A model generated the notes under the pieces. It was not told where the DNA came from. It made no database searches and was given only the letters and a program-made list of their open reading frames with translations. From positions 62,001-126,000 of the forward strand of contig CANLSM010000007.1 in the NCBI GenBank assembly GCA_947493745.1: a stretch of DNA of 64,000 nucleotides. The letters are read 5' to 3'. This stretch comes from an uncultured Paracoccaceae bacterium (GTDB taxonomy: Bacteria > Pseudomonadota > Alphaproteobacteria > Rhodobacterales > Rhodobacteraceae). Of this stretch, positions 25,859 to 34,286 are shown piece by piece (position 1 is the first letter of the stretch; each line of letters begins with the position of its first letter). Position numbers and translations under genes: made by a program.

Positions 25859-26394
25859 CAGGGTGCAGGTGGCGGGGCAGCAGGGGTCCAGATGCCACGG
25901 GCACGCAGCCTGGCAAGCTCGCGGTCCGCATCCAGGATGAAGTCGGAGTAAACCCGGCTCTCCGCATCGCGACGGAACCAGCGCTCCAGCAGAAGTCCCT
26001 TGTTCTCTTCCTGATATCGCTGGTTCTCGGAGAAGAGCCTGGCCCTGATATCGGGATCGGCCTGCGCAGTTCCGGCCGCGGCCAGCAGGGCCCGGTCGCT
26101 GGAAACAGGCGCTGCCCTGCCATTACCGCCGAGGGCGGCCAGCGCATCCGCTCTCGGGGTCAGGTCGGCCCTGTTCGCGCCTCCCTGTGTCGGGACAGCG
26201 AGCGTGCCAAGATCTTCAGGCACCTCAAGCGGGCGGTTCGTCACCACCTTGAACTCGTCGGGTGCGCCCGCATCCGTGGTGAGCGCAGACAGGACGCCGC
26301 CGCGCGAGCCGTCGGTGGATGCGCTGCATCCCGCGATCGCGATCACTGCTGCCAGGGCTGAAAACCCGCGAAGACTGGTCACAGATATCCTCAT
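25858..26394 (-). CDS. DUF3035 family lipoprotein
   Basis: 178 aa from the ATG at 26394. The lipobox is AIAGC (Cys about residue 22), so LspA, encoded next door, should process it. The mature part has PDEFKVVTNRPLEVPEDLGTL...PTQGGANRADLTPRADALAALGG, which I recognise as DUF3035, a proteobacterial family of unknown function. In Rhodobacterales it sits between lspA and the M16 pair, as here. The C-terminus ends in a Pro/Ala stretch. One-base TGATG overlap with the M16 start. Confidence 0.85.
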   Translation of the reverse strand: MRISVTSLRGFSALAAVIAIAGCSASTDGSRGGVLSALTTDAGAPDEFKVVTNRPLEVPEDLGTLAVPTQGGANRADLTPRADALAALGGNGRAAPVSSDRALLAAAGTAQADPDIRARLFSENQRYQEENKGLLLERWFRRDAESRVYSDFILDADRELARLRARGIWTPAAPPPAP

Positions 26395-26444
26395 CTTGTT
26401 CGGCTTGCCGAGAATCGCGAGACTAGTCCAAACCGCCAATATCG

Positions 26445-26927
26445 TCACGCCTTCTTCTTGCTGTCCTTGTCGGCAAAGAGGAACAACCCCGCAGCACCGG
26501 CAAAGATGAAGATATCGGCAATGTTGAAGGCAAACGGATTGTTTATCCCACAGCAACTCATGTTCAGGAAGTCCACGACCGCGCCATAGATCAGACGGTC
26601 CACGGCGTTGCCAAGCGCGCCGCCGATGACCAGCCCGATAGAGACCGGCACTCGCCAGCCTTCCATCCGGCGCAGCCATATGATGAGGGCCAGAATGATG
26701 GCCAGCGACAACCCAATCAGGATCCAGCGCCCGGTATCGGGGCCAAGATCACCGAAGAGGCCGAAATTGATGCCCGTGTTCCAGGCCATCACGAAGGTCA
26801 GGTAGGGCGACATGACGTCGATACGCTCGCCGATTTCGAGAGCGCGGACCTGAACGATCCAGTATTTGGAGGCCTGATCGATGCCGAGGGCAAGGACCGC
26901 AGCTAGAAGGGCGCGAACGTAGATCAT
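26445..26927 (-). CDS. lspA: Lipoprotein signal peptidase (signal peptidase II)
   Basis: 160 aa with four membrane helices. The family motifs are GIDQASKYWI near the N-terminus and the catalytic Asp regions GNAVDRLIYGAVVDFLNM. It removes the signal peptide from prolipoproteins after lipid attachment. Its start overlaps the purH stop (TGATG). The next gene downstream encodes a lipoprotein, a plausible substrate. Confidence 0.96.
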   Translation of the reverse strand: MIYVRALLAAVLALGIDQASKYWIVQVRALEIGERIDVMSPYLTFVMAWNTGINFGLFGDLGPDTGRWILIGLSLAIILALIIWLRRMEGWRVPVSIGLVIGGALGNAVDRLIYGAVVDFLNMSCCGINNPFAFNIADIFIFAGAAGLFLFADKDSKKKA

Positions 26928-28519
26928 CAGTGCCGGAAGTGCCGTTGTCCGGTGAAGACCATGGCGAGCCCGGCCTCGTCGGCTGCAGCGATGACCTCGT
27001 CGTCGCGCATCGAGCCGCCTGGCTGGATGATCGCGGTGGCACCTGCTTCTGCGGCCGTCATCAGGCCGTCGGAGAACGGGAAGAATGCGTCCGATGCAAC
27101 GACAGAGCCTTGTGTCGGTGTGTCAGCCAGCCCAAGCGCGGATTTCATGTCGTCTGCCTTTCTGGCCGCGATCCTCGTCGAATCCACCCGGCTCATCTGG
27201 CCTGCCCCGATCCCCACGGTCGCCTGGTCCTTGGCGTATATGATGGCGTTCGACTTCACATGTTTTGCGACCCGCCACGCAAAGAGGAGGTCCTCCAGCT
27301 CTGCGTCTATCGGCGCGCGTCTGGTTGCGATCTTCAGATCTTCACGGGTCAGTCGTCCGTTGTCGCGATCCTGCACGAGAAACCCGCCGGAGACCTGCCG
27401 CCAGGTGAGCCCCGTGCGCGCCACGTCCGGCAATCCCCCGGTTGTCAGAAGCCGCAGGTTCTTCTTGCTGTTGAAGATCTTCAGAGCATCCGCATCTGCC
27501 CCCGGTGCGATGACAACCTCGGTAAAGACCTTGATAATCGCTTCCGCGGTTGCGCCATCGAGCGGCTGGTTGAGCGCCACGATCCCGCCAAAAGCCGAGG
27601 TCTGGTCACAGTGGAAGGCAGATGTGTAGGCCTCGGTCAGGGTCGCACCTCTCGCAACGCCGCAGGGATTGGCGTGTTTGATGATCGCGACCGCCGGACC
27701 TTCGTTCGGGTCGAACTCGGCCACAAGCTCGAACGCTGCATCGGTGTCGTTGATGTTGTTGTAGCTGAGCTCCTTGCCCTGATGCTGTGTGGCCGTCGCC
27801 ACGCCGGGACAGTCGGAACCATCGACATAAAAAGCGGCACCCTGGTGCGGGTTCTCACCGTAGCGCAGGGTCTGTGCCAACTGGCCAGCGACCGCGCGAC
27901 GTCGGGGCGCGGCATCGTCATGGGCATCTGCCAACCAGCCAGAGACCGCTGCGTCATAGGCCGCCGTTCTGGCATAGGCCGTGCGGGCAAGCCGTTGCCG
28001 GAAGGCGAGATCGGTGGCACCTTCATTCGCCTCCAGCATTTCCAGAAGTGGGGCATAGTCCTCGACGTCCACGACGACGTTGACGAAGCCGTGGTTCTTC
28101 GCTGCCGCCCGGATCATCGCGGGTCCGCCGATATCGATGTTCTCGATGCAGGTGTCATAATCCGCTCCGGCGGCAACGGTGGCCTCGAAGGGATAGAGGT
28201 TGCAGACCAGCAGATCGATCGCGCCGATACCATGTGCCTCCATCGAGGCGAGGTGATCAGCGTTGTCGCGCAGCGCCAGCAATCCGCCATGAACCATCGG
28301 GTGCAGCGTCTTCACGCGTCCGTCCATCATCTCGGGGAACCGGGTCACGTCCGCGACATCGCGCACCGGCAGACCGGCCTCGCGCAGGGCGGCAGCCGAT
28401 CCGCCTGTCGAGAGCAGTTCGACCCCGCGCGCGTGCAGTGCCGAGGCCAGTTCAACCAGACCTGTCTTGTCTGCCACCGACAGCAGGGCGCGTTTCACAG
28501 AGACGAGGTTTTGTGACAT
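26927..28519 (-). CDS. purH: Bifunctional AICAR transformylase/IMP cyclohydrolase PurH
   Basis: 530 aa. The N-terminal IMP cyclohydrolase domain has [25 protein letters not shown] and [14 protein letters not shown]. The C-terminal AICAR transformylase domain has [31 protein letters not shown] and the KHANPCG motif with its catalytic Lys-His. It catalyses the last two steps of IMP synthesis. The ATG at 28519 is natural. It lies 48 bases after the heparinase-like gene and is coupled to lspA. Confidence 0.97.
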   Translation of the reverse strand: MSQNLVSVKRALLSVADKTGLVELASALHARGVELLSTGGSAAALREAGLPVRDVADVTRFPEMMDGRVKTLHPMVHGGLLALRDNADHLASMEAHGIGAIDLLVCNLYPFEATVAAGADYDTCIENIDIGGPAMIRAAAKNHGFVNVVVDVEDYAPLLEMLEANEGATDLAFRQRLARTAYARTAAYDAAVSGWLADAHDDAAPRRRAVAGQLAQTLRYGENPHQGAAFYVDGSDCPGVATATQHQGKELSYNNINDTDAAFELVAEFDPNEGPAVAIIKHANPCGVARGATLTEAYTSAFHCDQTSAFGGIVALNQPLDGATAEAIIKVFTEVVIAPGADADALKIFNSKKNLRLLTTGGLPDVARTGLTWRQVSGGFLVQDRDNGRLTREDLKIATRRAPIDAELEDLLFAWRVAKHVKSNAIIYAKDQATVGIGAGQMSRVDSTRIAARKADDMKSALGLADTPTQGSVVASDAFFPFSDGLMTAAEAGATAIIQPGGSMRDDEVIAAADEAGLAMVFTGQRHFRH

Positions 28520-28567
28520 GTGACGGGCGCTCCACGGCTGATGAAAGGGATTGGCGCCCCGTCTTTC

Positions 28568-30328
28568 TCAGACCAGCGCAGGCTCGTCAATCGCCAGATC
28601 GCGGAAGGCGGTTGCTTCGACCGTGCTTCTTTGCAGCGACCAGCTCACCCCTTCGGAATGCTCGTCAAACTGTGCGCTGACGACAATCTGTCTGGTGGGC
28701 GTGGGTTTCAAACCTATCGTGTTGAAATACTGACTGTTCTCCAGCGAGATCTCGCCGCCGGTCGCACGAAAGACCCAGGTGTCACCGCCCGGAAGCACAA
28801 GGGCGATGAGGTCCTCGCGGGCCAGATGCTTGGCCTGAACATCCGGGTGGAGGTGGAAGTGAACACGCGCCGGCGTGCCGATCCGTGCGCCTTCCATCTT
28901 GCGTTTCGCGGCGCGCTTCTCGGGCGTCGGGCGGCTCAGCCGATCTTCGCCATAGACGGCGGCCCCGGTCGAGGCCACGAAAACCCGGCGTTCATGAACG
29001 ATCCCGTGCGAGGTCTGATAGCCGTCATGGGTCGCGTTCAGCCAGCTTCCGGTCACATCCCGCGCCCGGTCGAGCGTCACATGCGACGGTGTCTCTATCA
29101 GGATCTGCCCGAAGGCGCGGGTCACAAGCCCCTCTTTCCACAGTTTCGAGGAGGAAACCCTGTCGAGCGCCAGCGTGCTTTGCGAGACTGTCGCACGGCT
29201 CGCCCGCGCCCAGTCCGGGCTTACCTTCTGGCCGGGCCCGCAATTGACGATCAGTGAACGTCTGCCGACGCTCATCTCAAAGGCCAAGGTGCTTGCATGG
29301 GCCTGCGTGGACTGTGCTCCGCGCGGTGGCCTTGCGCAATCCATGATGAGTGTCGTGCGCCCGCCGGTCAGCCTTGCATAGCCCATCGGCGCCGGTGCAT
29401 CAGACATTCCGCGCACGCCCGTCTCGGCGAGCACCATATCAAGCCTGCCCTCCAGGCTGCGTCCGCCGCCGTGAAACCGCGCCAGCGTTCCATCACCCAT
29501 TCTGAGCGCCCGCACCGTTGGTGCAATCCGCTCAATCGCATCCGTGTGACGGGGGTCTGCGTGCTTTCCCGCCTCCTCCAGCGTGCGGGCGGTCCAGACC
29601 AGTTGGGTAAGGCAGGCCAGAAGTTCCTCGGGATTGCGGTTCGCCAGCGCGCCATCATCGTCAAAGGTGGCGTCGCATTCGCGGCCCAGCATCTTGCGGG
29701 CGAAAGTCAGCTGGCTGTCCATACCTCCCAGCGCCAGACAGCCGTAGATCAGCCCGGCCAGCGCCTCGAACCGGGCGATCCCGCGCGGGGCGGTCTGAAG
29801 ACGGGTCTCAATGAAGGTGATATGCGTGCCCATGGCCTGCATGATGCGGGCGCGTTCTTCGGAGGGAAGTGCGCGCATCAGAAAACGGGAATGGTTGATC
29901 AGGCGCATCAGACGGCGGCCGGCCAGTTGCGGGGCCCAGCCGACACCCTGACCGCGCCCGTACCTGTCGAGCCAGGTGAACATCCACGTCTGCGCCTTGA
30001 CCCGCGCCTGACGGTTGCCCAGTGCGGCAAGGTCATCAAGCCATTCGAAACCGTTCAGCGCCATCAGGAACGGCTTGTTGGTTACCGGCAAATCCCATGG
30101 ATGAGGGGAATTGACCGAGACCTCCCGGCCGCCCGCGATCAGTTTGCCGTCCAGAATGCCTTCTCCGACCTCCGCCAGGCCGATCGAGCGCGGAAAGGGC
30201 CGGTAAACCGGTGACGCAGGCAGTCTGATACGGCGCAGGTTGTAGACCGCGATACGATTGACCAGCGCATCGAAGGGCCGGAAAGCCAGCCTGCCGAGAG
30301 CCGAGAAAATCAATCCTGGTTGCGCCAT
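28568..30328 (-). CDS. Heparinase II/III family protein
   Basis: 586 aa, no signal peptide. The N-terminal (alpha/alpha) part includes NSPHPWDLPVTNKPFLMALNGFEWLDDLAALGN and WTWLDRYGRGQG-like stretches. The C-terminal beta-sandwich half has GYARLTGGRTTLIMDC, SVGRRSLIVNCG, HDGYQTSHGIVHERRVFV and HFHLHPDV. These features match the alphaproteobacterial heparinase II/III-like family often found next to rsmB and purH. True polysaccharide lyases of this family use His/Tyr in the two domains. Without a signal peptide its substrate is probably not extracellular heparin; the function is unknown. Confidence 0.85.
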   Translation of the reverse strand: MAQPGLIFSALGRLAFRPFDALVNRIAVYNLRRIRLPASPVYRPFPRSIGLAEVGEGILDGKLIAGGREVSVNSPHPWDLPVTNKPFLMALNGFEWLDDLAALGNRQARVKAQTWMFTWLDRYGRGQGVGWAPQLAGRRLMRLINHSRFLMRALPSEERARIMQAMGTHITFIETRLQTAPRGIARFEALAGLIYGCLALGGMDSQLTFARKMLGRECDATFDDDGALANRNPEELLACLTQLVWTARTLEEAGKHADPRHTDAIERIAPTVRALRMGDGTLARFHGGGRSLEGRLDMVLAETGVRGMSDAPAPMGYARLTGGRTTLIMDCARPPRGAQSTQAHASTLAFEMSVGRRSLIVNCGPGQKVSPDWARASRATVSQSTLALDRVSSSKLWKEGLVTRAFGQILIETPSHVTLDRARDVTGSWLNATHDGYQTSHGIVHERRVFVASTGAAVYGEDRLSRPTPEKRAAKRKMEGARIGTPARVHFHLHPDVQAKHLAREDLIALVLPGGDTWVFRATGGEISLENSQYFNTIGLKPTPTRQIVVSAQFDEHSEGVSWSLQRSTVEATAFRDLAIDEPALV

Positions 30329-30404
30329 CAGATGCCTCTGGAGCCGTTTTGTGTGGCCAGTCTAGGGTGCCGTGTTTCGGATGTCACCCCGGCTGAGTGC
30401 CCGC

Positions 30405-31691
30405 TCAGGCGCGTGCAATCAACGCTGCGAAGAAGCCGTCCATGCCGCCGGTTTCACTCCAGTAGTCCGGCCGTGTCCGCAGGAAGCCCTGATCCGTCTT
30501 CCAGATCGCATCCCAACCGTCAGGCTGCGACCAGTCGACCAGTCTGGCATCGCTCCGGTCCGACAGGAAGCTTTCGACCTGAGTTTCACCCTCGGCAGGC
30601 AGGAGGGAGCAGGTGCAGTAGACCAGTTGCCCGTCATCCGACAGCCAGTCAAAGGCCCGGGCCAGCAACTCTCGCTGAATTTGGAGTAGGGGCTTCAGGT
30701 TCGGATCCGGACGGGCATATGGGAGGTCCGGATGTCGCCTGAGCGTGCCGCTGGCCGAACAGGGCGCATCAAGCAGGATGGCATCAAACGGAGCCGCAGG
30801 ACTCCAGGTGAGCGCATCTGCGGCGACAAGATTTGCCGCAAGCCCGGTGCGTGTCAGGTTCTGCCGCACACGCCTCAAGCGATCGTCCGATATATCGAGC
30901 GCCGTGACATCCGCGCCACCGGCTGCGAGTTGCAACGTCTTGCCGCCGGGAGCTGCGCAGAGATCGAGCACACGCTTACCCGATACGTCCCCCAGAAGCT
31001 GTGCGGGCAGGGCGGCTGCCGCGTCCTGAACCCACCAGTCGCCCCGGTCGTATCCATCAAGTCGGGAGATCTGCCCCTGCTGCGCCAGTCGCAGACTTCC
31101 CGTCGGAAGACGTGTTGCGGAGAGGCTTTGGAAAAGGTCGTCCGCCAGTGACGGATCCTTGAGCGTGAGATCGGTGGGCGGGCTTTGTTCATGGGCTTTG
31201 GCCAGTGCGGCAGGCACCTCCGGTCCGAACGCCGCGGCGACCGCCGCCTCAATCCAGCCGGGCAGCGGTTGGGGTTCGAGATCGGGCCAGATCGCGGGTC
31301 CGTGTTCGGCCACGCGGCGCGAGACCGCGTTCGTCAGACCCGAGAGATGCTGTGTCTTGCGCTGGGCCCGCACCAGCCGGACCGCACCATCGACGGCCGC
31401 ATGCGGTGGAATGCCGTCAATCAGGATTTCGCTGGCCATGATCCTGAGCGCCAGCAGCACCCGAAAGGGCGGCTGTTTCTGCAGGAATTGCTGAAGCACC
31501 GTATCCAGCCGGTCAAGATGCCGTAAGACTGTAAGCGCGATGCTCTGCGCCCGCGCCCGCTCCGATCCTTTCAGGTGAGACAGCCGGTCATCGGACCCGC
31601 CTGCCACCTCGCTCAGCATCTTCTGTTCCAGAAGTATGGCGGCGAGACAATCGGCAGCAGCCCGGCGGGCGGGCAGGCCCGGAGCGCTCAC
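30405..31691 (-). CDS. 16S rRNA (cytosine-C5)-methyltransferase, RsmB type
   Basis: 428 aa. The N-terminal NusB-like domain ([22 protein letters not shown]...) precedes a class I methyltransferase domain with [19 protein letters not shown] and both catalytic cysteines, [15 protein letters not shown] and [13 protein letters not shown]. This two-Cys arrangement is that of m5C RNA methyltransferases; the NusB domain identifies RsmB (m5C967). Its start overlaps the htpX stop by 4 bases. Confidence 0.9.
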   Translation of the reverse strand: MSAPGLPARRAAADCLAAILLEQKMLSEVAGGSDDRLSHLKGSERARAQSIALTVLRHLDRLDTVLQQFLQKQPPFRVLLALRIMASEILIDGIPPHAAVDGAVRLVRAQRKTQHLSGLTNAVSRRVAEHGPAIWPDLEPQPLPGWIEAAVAAAFGPEVPAALAKAHEQSPPTDLTLKDPSLADDLFQSLSATRLPTGSLRLAQQGQISRLDGYDRGDWWVQDAAAALPAQLLGDVSGKRVLDLCAAPGGKTLQLAAGGADVTALDISDDRLRRVRQNLTRTGLAANLVAADALTWSPAAPFDAILLDAPCSASGTLRRHPDLPYARPDPNLKPLLQIQRELLARAFDWLSDDGQLVYCTCSLLPAEGETQVESFLSDRSDARLVDWSQPDGWDAIWKTDQGFLRTRPDYWSETGGMDGFFAALIARA

Positions 31692-32587
31692 CGTCTGCGA
31701 ACCGTCGGGACGGCGCTGCGCTGGGTGGTGGCGGTGGGACCGTTGCTGCCGCTAGCCGCCATGGCCTCAAGGGCTGCGATGCGGTTCTCGGCATTGGGAT
31801 GGGTGGAGAAGAGGTTGTCCATACGGGCTCCGCTCAGGGGATTGAAGATGAACATATGCCCGGTGCTGGGATTGTCCTCGGCGGTCTTGAGCTCGAAGCG
31901 GTTTACCCCATCTGAGATTTTGCGCAAGGCCGAGGCGAGACCGAGCGGATTGCCCGAGATTTCCGCGCCGCGCCGGTCGGCGGAATACTCGCGCGTGCGG
32001 CTGATCATCATCTGGATAAGCATGGCCGCCATAGGTGCCATGATCACTGCCAGAAGCACGCCGATGAACCCGAAGGCTCCTCGGTCCCGACCGCGCCCGA
32101 GCAGAAAGCCGAACTGGGCAAGCATAGAGATGGCACCTGCAACGGTCGCTGCGATCGTCATCGTAAGCGTGTCGCGGTTCTGGATATGCGCAAGTTCATG
32201 GGCCATCACGCCCGCCACCTCATCCTCATTGAGCATCTGCAGCAGCCCGGTGGTTGCCGCGACCGCTGCGTTTTCCGGGTTGCGCCCGGTTGCAAAGGCA
32301 TTGGGTTGCGGGTCGTTGATCAGATAGATATCAGGCGTCGGCAGCCCTGCATTTGCCGACAGCGTCTCGACCATGCGGTAGAGCGCGGGCTGGGACGCGC
32401 GGGTCACGGCCTGAGCATTGTGCATCCGCAGAACCGCCTTGTCGGAGTTCCAGAATGCCCAGGCATTCGTTCCCAGAGCCACAAGGAAGGCGATGATCAG
32501 CCCGGTAAAACCGCCGATCATATAGCCGACACCCATGAAAAGCGCGGTCATGGCCGAAAGCAGCACAAGTGTTTTGAAGGCGTTCAT
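31688..32587 (-). CDS. htpX: Zinc metalloprotease HtpX
   Basis: 299 aa. Two N-terminal membrane helices, the zinc-binding [13 protein letters not shown], two more membrane helices and the downstream Glu region [14 protein letters not shown] identify this as M48B. HtpX degrades misfolded inner-membrane proteins on the cytosolic side. The C-terminus has a Thr/Arg-rich tail. It is the first gene of the minus-strand run that ends with rmuC and is divergent from the SDHAF4-like gene. Confidence 0.95.
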   Translation of the reverse strand: MNAFKTLVLLSAMTALFMGVGYMIGGFTGLIIAFLVALGTNAWAFWNSDKAVLRMHNAQAVTRASQPALYRMVETLSANAGLPTPDIYLINDPQPNAFATGRNPENAAVAATTGLLQMLNEDEVAGVMAHELAHIQNRDTLTMTIAATVAGAISMLAQFGFLLGRGRDRGAFGFIGVLLAVIMAPMAAMLIQMMISRTREYSADRRGAEISGNPLGLASALRKISDGVNRFELKTAEDNPSTGHMFIFNPLSGARMDNLFSTHPNAENRIAALEAMAASGSNGPTATTQRSAVPTVRRR

Positions 32588-32652
32588 GTCTTCTCCGTCT
32601 TGCCGGTAGGGGTATCAGGCCCATAATATAGGCTCAAAGCCGGAGCACTGCC

Positions 32653-32841
32653 ATGCCGTCAGACAAAGCCGATCGCGAAACCCGCCTGAAAGAGGCCGCA
32701 GCACGCGCGTTGCAGGAGGCCGAGGCAAGGCGGGCAAAATCCAAAGCCGCCGAACTCCCCAAAGAGCTTGGTGGCCGCGACGGTCCGGAGCCGACGCGGT
32801 TCGGCGACTGGGAGAAGAAGGGTCTCACCAGCGATTTCTGA
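32653..32841 (+). CDS. DUF1674 / succinate dehydrogenase assembly factor 4-like protein
   Basis: 62 aa. The C-terminal signature PKELGGRDGPEPTRFGDWEKKGLTSDF is the DUF1674/SDHAF4 motif (GGxxGPEPTRYGDWExKGxxxDF). The first half is a charged helix. Its eukaryotic counterpart chaperones the flavinated SdhA subunit, so a role in succinate dehydrogenase assembly is inferred. No sdh genes are in the window. Confidence 0.85.
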   Translation: MPSDKADRETRLKEAAARALQEAEARRAKSKAAELPKELGGRDGPEPTRFGDWEKKGLTSDF

Positions 32842-32896
32842 TGGGACGATCCGGTCTGTGATTTGACCCGCAAGTGAACACCGCTTACAAAACATA

Positions 32897-33586
32897 ATGG
32901 ATATTCTCAGGACAGCGCCACCGAAGCTCAAGCGCGGAGGGCTGCGTCAGGCTCTGATCGATTACGCGACCGATCAGACGCAAAAGGGCGGGATCGAGAC
33001 GATGAGCCTGCGCGCCGCGGCGCGGGATCTCGGCGTGTCTTCAGGTGCCGTATATCGCCATTTCGACGACAAGGACGCACTTCTGATCGAGATCGTCTTT
33101 CAGGGCTTCCAGACGCTCAGGGCCGCCATTCTGGAGATCCGGCCCGAGGGCAGCAATGCAGCGACGCCGAAGCAGGCGATCGAACGTGCCTTTGCCATGT
33201 GTCGGCATTACATCCATTTCTCGCATGCGAATCCAAGCCTCTGGCGGATGATGTTCGGGCGGATCGGAGTGGCCTGCCGGGAGGAGGTTCAGACCGACCC
33301 GGAATGGATGCGGTATACGGTTCTCGATGCGGCATCCGAGAACTATCTCGATCTCTTCCGGCTCGGCATTCTGTCCCGCGAACCCGACCTTCAGGACGTG
33401 CGCTTTATCTGGAGTGCCTTGCACGGTGCCGCCGATCTCGCACAGTCGGGCGCAAGGCTTGACGGAGTTTTTATCGATTTCGTGGCCGACGATACCTGCC
33501 GCCGGAGCCTGCGCTCGATCGGATGTCCTGACACCGTGATCAATCTCTGGCCGATGGCAAAAGGCCCCTTGCAAACCCAAAATTAA
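32897..33586 (+). CDS. TetR/AcrR family transcriptional regulator
   Basis: 229 aa. The N-terminal helix-turn-helix is GGIETMSLRAAARDLGVSSGAVYRHFDDKDALL, the canonical TetR pattern. The C-terminal ligand domain has AMCRHYIHFSHANPSLWRMMFG, which matches the WHG-motif TetR group. It probably represses a nearby or its own promoter; the 55-bp gap upstream shows no obvious palindrome. The ligand is unknown. Confidence 0.9.
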   Translation: MDILRTAPPKLKRGGLRQALIDYATDQTQKGGIETMSLRAAARDLGVSSGAVYRHFDDKDALLIEIVFQGFQTLRAAILEIRPEGSNAATPKQAIERAFAMCRHYIHFSHANPSLWRMMFGRIGVACREEVQTDPEWMRYTVLDAASENYLDLFRLGILSREPDLQDVRFIWSALHGAADLAQSGARLDGVFIDFVADDTCRRSLRSIGCPDTVINLWPMAKGPLQTQN

Positions 33587-33629
33587 GTTTTTTGGTGTTC
33601 TGATGCCCCGACTTTGAAGGGTTTAGATC

Positions 33630-34058
33630 ATGCTGCATGATACCGATATGCTCCGCCAGACCAGTGACCGTATCGAAAGGCGCGGCCTGATGAAAGCGCT
33701 TGATCAGTCACAGTCCCTGATCTGGTTCGATGCAACCGGTCAGGTGGTTGAGGCAAATGACAACATGATGCGCATGCTGGGTATCGGCTTTGATGATTTG
33801 AGTGAACTGACCTACGAGAAGCTCGTCAGCCGCACCCCCATGAAGCCCGAGGCGCTGGACAGGCTTTGGGGATCCATCCTGTCCGGGCATCGCACGAATG
33901 ACGAACGCGACATCCTGACAGGCGACGGGACCGACATCTGGTGCTCGCTGAACTATGCGGTACTGCGCAACGCCAGCGGTACGGCGCGCCGGGTGCTGAT
34001 GCTGACCATCAACATGACGCCGTGGACCTGGAAACCGAATGATGCAGCCCGGGTCTAG
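33630..34058 (+). CDS. Stand-alone PAS domain protein
   Basis: 142 aa consisting of a short N-terminal helix and one PAS domain: QSQSLIWFDATGQVVEANDNMMRMLGIGFDDLSELTYEKLVSR, then a GDGTDIWCSLNYAVLRNASGTARRVLMLTIN core. It resembles the PAS modules found before methyl-accepting chemotaxis domains, but no output domain follows before the stop at 34058. It may sense a small ligand or redox state for a partner protein. It is 43 bases downstream of the TetR gene, so the two may be cotranscribed. Confidence 0.8.
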   Translation: MLHDTDMLRQTSDRIERRGLMKALDQSQSLIWFDATGQVVEANDNMMRMLGIGFDDLSELTYEKLVSRTPMKPEALDRLWGSILSGHRTNDERDILTGDGTDIWCSLNYAVLRNASGTARRVLMLTINMTPWTWKPNDAARV

Positions 34059-34286
34059 GCTCGGCATCCGTCGGAGAAATTCTCTTATGTTGCGTGTCGT
34101 GTTTCACGCGCCGAAAGTGCGGTGTTGCGTAGGTTGTGTGATCTACAGTCGATTACCCTTCGCTGAGAGGGACTTCAACAACGCCGTGTATTTAGGCCGC
34201 ATCGTCACCGGTTTGACGGTCAGATATCTCGCGGCGGTCTTTCTCGCGCCAGCAAGCCCCTCTCCGGAAGTTCGTGAAGCCTCGGC

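Noticed and set aside
26930-28516. Open frame of 528 codons on the strand opposite purH
   Set aside because: It mirrors the strongly conserved purH gene almost base for base. Long antisense frames are common in GC-rich genomes because wobble G/C removes stop codons. The translated sequence has no recognisable domain. The same applies to the antisense frames in ffh (11653-12789) and polA (34605-36131).
34059-34286. Open frame through the polA/PAS convergent gap (34039-34290)
   Set aside because: No Shine-Dalgarno, composition like read-through noise, overlaps the PAS gene out of frame.
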